18,567 bases of DNA, from NCBI GenBank assembly GCA_900320415.1, contig ONSE01000159.1, positions 1 to 18,567 of the forward strand, written 5' to 3'. The notes beneath the pieces were generated by a model. The model was not told where the DNA came from and ran no database searches. It saw only the letters and a list, made by a program, of their open reading frames with translations. Source of the stretch: an uncultured Eubacteriales bacterium. Its GTDB lineage: Bacteria; Bacillota; Clostridia; Oscillospirales; Acutalibacteraceae. Positions 13,774 through 18,567 of the stretch are shown one piece after another. Both the position numbers and the translations under genes were made by a program. Each line of letters begins with the position of its first letter. The stretch's first letter is position 1.

Positions 13774-16700
13774 TCAATCAAAAATATCACAATCATCCTC
13801 GTCAATACTCTGCGAAGTCATCTCTCCGCAGGGTACCAGCAAAGGATAAAATCCACCCTTATACCGCATAACGCCGAGATTATACGGAAGTTGCGCACTC
13901 AGAGATGACTGGTTCAAAACCTCAGAGGTGCAAATCGTTTGCTTGTCAAAATTGCCGCCGAGCATAATAAAATGATCGTTTTCATTGAACCTGGACAGCA
14001 ATAATCTTTTTTCGGGATTTACCTCCTCCGAAGGACCAAAAAAGGCGATCACATAGATATTTCGCCTTTGTGCGATTGAAAAAAGCTTATCGTACACCAA
14101 TTCGCCGATTGAACTGACTCGGTTGCAGAAGTTGCTGTAATTTTCAATCAGCAACATGATGGGCTTGCTGTTAGAAACCAGATGTTTATAATAGGTTTGA
14201 TACGCCCCGGGGTCATTGTTGTCAAGACCGTGGGAAAAGCAGTACTCATCAATTATGGCTTTTCTTTCATTCATGACAGCTACCAGCTCATTCCAGAACA
14301 GATCTAGTGTTTTTTCCGTAGGCTCTATGATTCTTATATCGGACCTCATCTCGGGCTTTGAAGGAGAATCAAAGAAGCTCTCCATGCTTTTTTTGATCAC
14401 AATCGTTTGCATACTTTCGATTTTGGCAGCATAAAGGAAGTTTTCCATAAGCGGGACTTTTCCGGCGGAATTGCCGATATATACTCCGAGGCATGACAGC
14501 TGCTTCAACGGGATCGAAACAGGTTTTCCATCCTTTTTTGAATATCCCAGCGGAATTCGTCCGCGCTTGAACTGGCTACAAAACTGCTCAAAGGTCGAGG
14601 TTTCGGAAACCACCGGCAGTTTTTCCGCCTGGCAGCCTGGCTGAGCATTCTTAAGCACCTCTTCCGTTTTCTGCTTAATTTTCAAGATGCGGTCTTTCTC
14701 CGAGAGCTTCGAAAAATACATACATAGCTGAAGTTCCAGCGGTTTTTCTTCGTATTTGAACAACCCCCTTCCTGGAATATTGGAAGGAACGTACTCTACT
14801 CTGCAACCCAAGGCGTCGCTATAGGCATATTTGTCTTTCAAGCCTAGTGCGATGCAAGCGTCAATCGAGTATCTCATGCGTGAGTTCAAGTCGCCTAGTT
14901 GTCCGCAGGTTATGATGTACTTGATACCATAGCTGGCGCTTTCTCTGATATAGTTGCCCAGCTGATAAAAATGCCTTTCTCCGATTTTGGAATTCGACAT
15001 TTCCGCGAGGTTGTCAATGATTACTAAAATCACTGGCAACGGCGAGATTGCGTTTGCAGCGTCATAGCTTTCCACCTCAAGCGCGGAATATAGCTGTTTT
15101 CTCTGCGCTACAATGTGGTTTATGATTTCAAAGAAAGTATCCAGCGACTCGTAATCCTCGTCATACAGCACTCCGCCGCAATTGGGCAGAGAGTGAAATA
15201 CCTTGAAGATTCTACTTGAATAATCCAGCACATAGAAGTGGAATTTGTCAAGACTGTATGAGTCCAGCAGGGAGTAAATCATGTTCTGAACGAGATAGCT
15301 TTTTCCACTTCCCTGAGAGCCGATGATCAGAAGGTTCTGACAATGCGTTAGGTCGAATAGCAATGGAAACTGCTTCAGGTTTTTGGGATCATCCAGTTTG
15401 CCCAGCAAAAGGGATAAATACTCAGCGTTTTTTTTCAGCTGATATTCCTTTTGCAAAGCATACAGATCGATTACGCCTGCCAGCTCGTTTTCCCATAATT
15501 GCTTCGGTCTGATATTCTGTGTATCGGCAATCTGTGACAACAGATTCACAACCGCTGTCAACTGATTGCCGCTCGCGTTGTCTTTACTATTCGGCGGTTT
15601 AACCTCGAGGATATTCGAGCCGATGGCATCAATGAACTGAATCGAATCATCCTTTTTAATTACCACCTCGTCGCTCGGCACATAGTCGGCGCCGCACCAT
15701 GCGGATTGTCCCAGCGCAAAAAACTCGTTATATCCGACTTGGAGATAGAATCTGCCTGTCTCCTTGATTTCTGCTGCTTCTGGTCTTTTCAACATATCCG
15801 TACTGTCGTTTCTGTCCTGAACCTTCAGGCAGATACGAAACTTTGTGTTACTCCTGATCTGATCGTTTACGATTCCTGACGGCTTCTGTGTCGCCAGAAT
15901 CAGGTGTACGCCCAGACTTCTTCCGATTCTGGCTATACTAATCAAATCGTCCATAAATTCGGGCTGCTGCTGTTTAAGCTCAGCAAACTCATCAGAAATG
16001 ATAAATAGATGCGGCATGGGATCCTTGACCGTTCCGTTGCGGTACAGCCTCTGATACGTATAGATATCCATAGTGCCTTCGTTATTGATATCTTTGACCT
16101 TATTAAACGCTCTCTGCCGCCTAAGCAGCTCGCTTTGTATCGAAATGATTGAACGCTGAATAGTTGAGCCGTCAAGATTGGTGATTGTACCAATCAAATG
16201 CGGTAAATGGATTCCTTTTGTGGGATTGTCAAAGGCTCCCGCCAAACCGCCGCCTTTGTAGTCGATCAGCACAAAAGCAATCTCGTCAGGATGGTAATTA
16301 ACCGCCATTGAAAGAATATAGGTAATCAGAAATTCACTTTTTCCCGAGCCCGTCATACCCGCAACCAAACCGTGCGGTCCCTGATACTTCTGGTGCAGAT
16401 CCAAATAGAAGAGATTGCCGTCTGTGCCAATTCCGACTGGCGCCGCCAGAGACTGAATTGGATTGCTTTCGTTCCATCTCTTTTGGGGATTCAGATGCTC
16501 AATTTTTCCTACATTGAACATTTCCAGAAAAGATATGGATTTCGGCAACGAAAAAGCATTGTTTGTTCCTTTAATGTTGATATTGGAAATCGCGCTCATG
16601 CTTTTCTGCGCCAAAACTGTATCCACATAATCGATAGAAAAATTGTCTGATTCGGAATCAATATCCTTCAGAAAGACAAGATGATTTTGATCCACTCCGT

Positions 16701-18465
16701 TGATATTAAAAATATGCGAGCATTCCTTCGGCATCTCTTCAAAAATAGTGAGAACAGACACTCCGTAGTTTTTGTTTTTTTGTATTAACTCCTTAATGAA
16801 CTCCATGCTGTCCAGCAAGCGTTTGTCAAACGCAAAAATCACAAAATACGGACGTTGTTGCAAATAGTCCTTCAAGGTCAGATTGGCGGAATTCTTAAAA
16901 TCGGGCTCTATCGACTGTCTTAGATACTCGCCGATCTGATAAGCCTCACCTGAATTTGTCGCAATAAATCGGATGTTTCTGTTATCGTCCCATGTATGCG
17001 GCAGATATTTGATATAACTGATATTTTTTTCAAGTTCATCCTTGTCGATTAAAAAAATTAGTTTTACTTCATCATAGCTATGCAGTATCGAAATCTGGAG
17101 GATGAAGCGTTCAATAAAGGAGAACAAATTGCGGCGGACTCCGGAAAAACCGCATATATTGTTCGTGACAATCGAAGTCAAAATCGGAACGTTTTCGATC
17201 TTGACGTTTGATTCCGCAATGCGGTACATGGCATTTTCCAATTCATCCGCATCGATTTCAAACTTTCGTTTCGGGTATTCAATCTCTGAAATAAGAGAGA
17301 GATTGCCGTATCCAATTCTAATTAGCAGAAAATCATCATCACTTTTTCGTCTTTCCCACAGCTGTTTTTTTGTGAAAGGATAGGAAAGCAAGTCGTTGAC
17401 TTTCGGATAATTAATATTCAAAACATATTCTTCATACTTTTTCTCTTTGATGATTTTGTTTTGCAAATCGGTGAGATAGGCTGTGTAGGTTTCAACCCTT
17501 TTTTCTTCATACTCTTTGCGCTGCTTTTCTGTATATCTCTGTGTAAGCATAGGGAAAGCGACTGTACTGAGCAAAGTCGCGTAGTTTCCCGTCAGCGCAG
17601 ATGTTCCTCCCATAACCATAGAGCCTCCCATGCGCAGCAAGAAAGGAATCTGGTTATTTCTCATGGAAAGAGGGGGGGGCTCAACAGTTATTTTCTGCGG
17701 AGTGAAAGCAATTCTTCGTCGTGGCAGCCGATTAAAAATCGAATCATATTCCTGCTGTGTACGGTAAGTAATCTCCTGATTTTTAATTTGTATGGTATGA
17801 TCCACTCGCTTCAGCTTATTGGAAATCCTGATCGATCGGTTGTTGTTGACGGAGATGAAGCCGACACCCATAATGATCTGCATTCCGATAATATACACCT
17901 TATCTCCAAGCAGCAAATCAGACGATTCGATTTTAGTTCCGTTCACAAAAACACCGTTGGCACTGCCACTGTCCGTAATGATCCATCGTGAAGCTCCTAT
18001 CCGCTTGATGACCGCATGGTAACTGGAAACCAAGCCATTTGCGCAGGCAATATCATTATCGTCCATGCGCCCAATCGTTATCTCAGATACACCTGACAGC
18101 GAATAGTTTCTGAAAACGATGTCGGTTTCGTTGATTTGTTCAATATACAAAAAGCACCTGTGGGCGCTGTGTTTTATTGGAATCAGCTGACGATCGTATA
18201 GCAGCAACGCGGTGCATTCGATTCCCACGCTGTTGAGCATTTTGATTTTCTGCGAGCAACGTGCGTTCCATTTGCCGTCTATCGCTTCAAACTGAACCGG
18301 AATATTTTTGCTTATCTCAGGTGGAAACGTGATAATCCCATCAACATATTTTGATAGCCGCAGCGAACACATCCGATCGGTTTCAGAAAGCAGGACAACC
18401 TGAAAGCCGTCGAAATCTTTTGCATTATGTTGAAAAACACCTATGGCGTCTTTGTCAAAAGCCAT
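13774..18465 (-). CDS. essC: EssC-like T7SS ATPase (FHA, TM, three FtsK/SpoIIIE domains)
   Basis: This 1563-residue protein is the motor of the secretion system. Residues 1-100 resemble a degenerate first FHA domain. A clear FHA domain follows at about 128-198 (ITIGRMDDND, SSYHAVIK, SANGVFVNG). A hydrophobic stretch at about 275-308 fits two membrane spans, followed by a coiled-coil-like KEYEEKR region. ATPase D1 has GMTGSGKS (703-710) and Walker B LFIISDE (820-826). D2 has GSQGSGKS (1049-1056) but IIDN instead of a DE pair. D3 keeps only GNSAGKV (1331-1337). Canonical EssC/YukBA proteins have this order and only slightly shorter length. ATG 18465 is preferred over TTG 18471, because GAGGG lies 6 bases before it and would nearly touch the TTG. 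It is the first gene of the T7SS operon in this window; 102 bases upstream of it hold no convincing promoter. Confidence 0.95.
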   Translation of the reverse strand: MAFDKDAIGVFQHNAKDFDGFQVVLLSETDRMCSLRLSKYVDGIITFPPEISKNIPVQFEAIDGKWNARCSQKIKMLNSVGIECTALLLYDRQLIPIKHSAHRCFLYIEQINETDIVFRNYSLSGVSEITIGRMDDNDIACANGLVSSYHAVIKRIGASRWIITDSGSANGVFVNGTKIESSDLLLGDKVYIIGMQIIMGVGFISVNNNRSIRISNKLKRVDHTIQIKNQEITYRTQQEYDSIFNRLPRRRIAFTPQKITVEPPPLSMRNNQIPFLLRMGGSMVMGGTSALTGNYATLLSTVAFPMLTQRYTEKQRKEYEEKRVETYTAYLTDLQNKIIKEKKYEEYVLNINYPKVNDLLSYPFTKKQLWERRKSDDDFLLIRIGYGNLSLISEIEYPKRKFEIDADELENAMYRIAESNVKIENVPILTSIVTNNICGFSGVRRNLFSFIERFILQISILHSYDEVKLIFLIDKDELEKNISYIKYLPHTWDDNRNIRFIATNSGEAYQIGEYLRQSIEPDFKNSANLTLKDYLQQRPYFVIFAFDKRLLDSMEFIKELIQKNKNYGVSVLTIFEEMPKECSHIFNINGVDQNHLVFLKDIDSESDNFSIDYVDTVLAQKSMSAISNINIKGTNNAFSLPKSISFLEMFNVGKIEHLNPQKRWNESNPIQSLAAPVGIGTDGNLFYLDLHQKYQGPHGLVAGMTGSGKSEFLITYILSMAVNYHPDEIAFVLIDYKGGGLAGAFDNPTKGIHLPHLIGTITNLDGSTIQRSIISIQSELLRRQRAFNKVKDINNEGTMDIYTYQRLYRNGTVKDPMPHLFIISDEFAELKQQQPEFMDDLISIARIGRSLGVHLILATQKPSGIVNDQIRSNTKFRICLKVQDRNDSTDMLKRPEAAEIKETGRFYLQVGYNEFFALGQSAWCGADYVPSDEVVIKKDDSIQFIDAIGSNILEVKPPNSKDNASGNQLTAVVNLLSQIADTQNIRPKQLWENELAGVIDLYALQKEYQLKKNAEYLSLLLGKLDDPKNLKQFPLLFDLTHCQNLLIIGSQGSGKSYLVQNMIYSLLDSYSLDKFHFYVLDYSSRIFKVFHSLPNCGGVLYDEDYESLDTFFEIINHIVAQRKQLYSALEVESYDAANAISPLPVILVIIDNLAEMSNSKIGERHFYQLGNYIRESASYGIKYIITCGQLGDLNSRMRYSIDACIALGLKDKYAYSDALGCRVEYVPSNIPGRGLFKYEEKPLELQLCMYFSKLSEKDRILKIKQKTEEVLKNAQPGCQAEKLPVVSETSTFEQFCSQFKRGRIPLGYSKKDGKPVSIPLKQLSCLGVYIGNSAGKVPLMENFLYAAKIESMQTIVIKKSMESFFDSPSKPEMRSDIRIIEPTEKTLDLFWNELVAVMNERKAIIDEYCFSHGLDNNDPGAYQTYYKHLVSNSKPIMLLIENYSNFCNRVSSIGELVYDKLFSIAQRRNIYVIAFFGPSEEVNPEKRLLLSRFNENDHFIMLGGNFDKQTICTSEVLNQSSLSAQLPYNLGVMRYKGGFYPLLVPCGEMTSQSIDEDDCDIFD

Positions 18466-18567
18466 ATCCAACCCTCATTGCGTTTAAAGTAATACATTGC
18501 CAATGATGCAAACTTGCTACTTTGAATAAATATTACTTATTACATTGTAGTTTATAATATCAAATTA

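Noticed and set aside
18466..18567. TTGCAT/TTTAAA pair with 17-base spacing upstream of essC
   Set aside because: The transcript would begin at the ribosome site itself, leaving no leader, and the -10 match is weak. No convincing promoter is seen in these bases.
1..18567. CRISPR arrays, tRNA or rRNA genes, insertion sequences, attachment sites, LXG toxins
   Set aside because: Looked for on both strands; no repeat array, cloverleaf, transposase, integrase or LXG-type protein was seen.

Overview
The window looks like a chromosomal piece of a low-to-mid GC Firmicute, most likely a gut-type Clostridia (Ruminococcus/Oscillospiraceae-like). The reasons are strong AGGAGG-type ribosome sites, several TTG starts, zinc-ribbon/PASTA/YARHG proteins and short overlapping genes. 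There are no RNA genes, CRISPR arrays or insertion sequences. This taxonomic guess is inference.

Layout: (1) Positions 1-7543 are one long minus-strand operon, read from right to left. In order it encodes a cytoplasmic FHA-FHA-ABC ATPase, its ABC-2 type permease, a PP2C Ser/Thr phosphatase, a decayed zinc-ribbon/PASTA gene, a membrane Ser/Thr kinase (zinc ribbon-kinase-TM-PASTA-YkuD-like domain), a membrane-anchored L,D-transpeptidase, a small lipoprotein, and the start of another gene at the window edge. (2) Positions 7544-7782 are a divergent promoter region. (3) Positions 7783-11613 are a plus-strand set of four membrane proteins with extracytoplasmic domains (RsiV/PdaC-like, an unknown single-pass protein, a two-TM helical protein, and a zinc-ribbon/TM/PASTA/YARHG protein), followed by a gene relic and a hairpin terminator. 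(4) Positions 12212-18465 are a minus-strand type VII secretion (T7SS) operon: an EssC-like FHA/FtsK-SpoIIIE ATPase first, then a short gene without a normal start codon, two WXG100-like proteins, a small helical protein and a YukD/EsaB ubiquitin-like protein.

Reading: this is a Firmicutes T7SS with EssC, WXG100 substrates and YukD, but no recognisable EssA, EssB or EsaA and no LXG toxin in view. What surrounds it is a complete phospho-Thr signalling circuit: kinase writer, PP2C eraser and FHA readers on both the secretion ATPase and the ABC ATPase. Two L,D-transpeptidase-type domains point to cell-wall remodelling at the same site. The most unusual protein is the kinase, whose extracellular C-terminus is a YkuD-like domain that keeps the nucleophilic Cys but has Cys where the catalytic His is expected. 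Three genes in the accessory parts show frameshifts or stops, while all the large core genes are intact.
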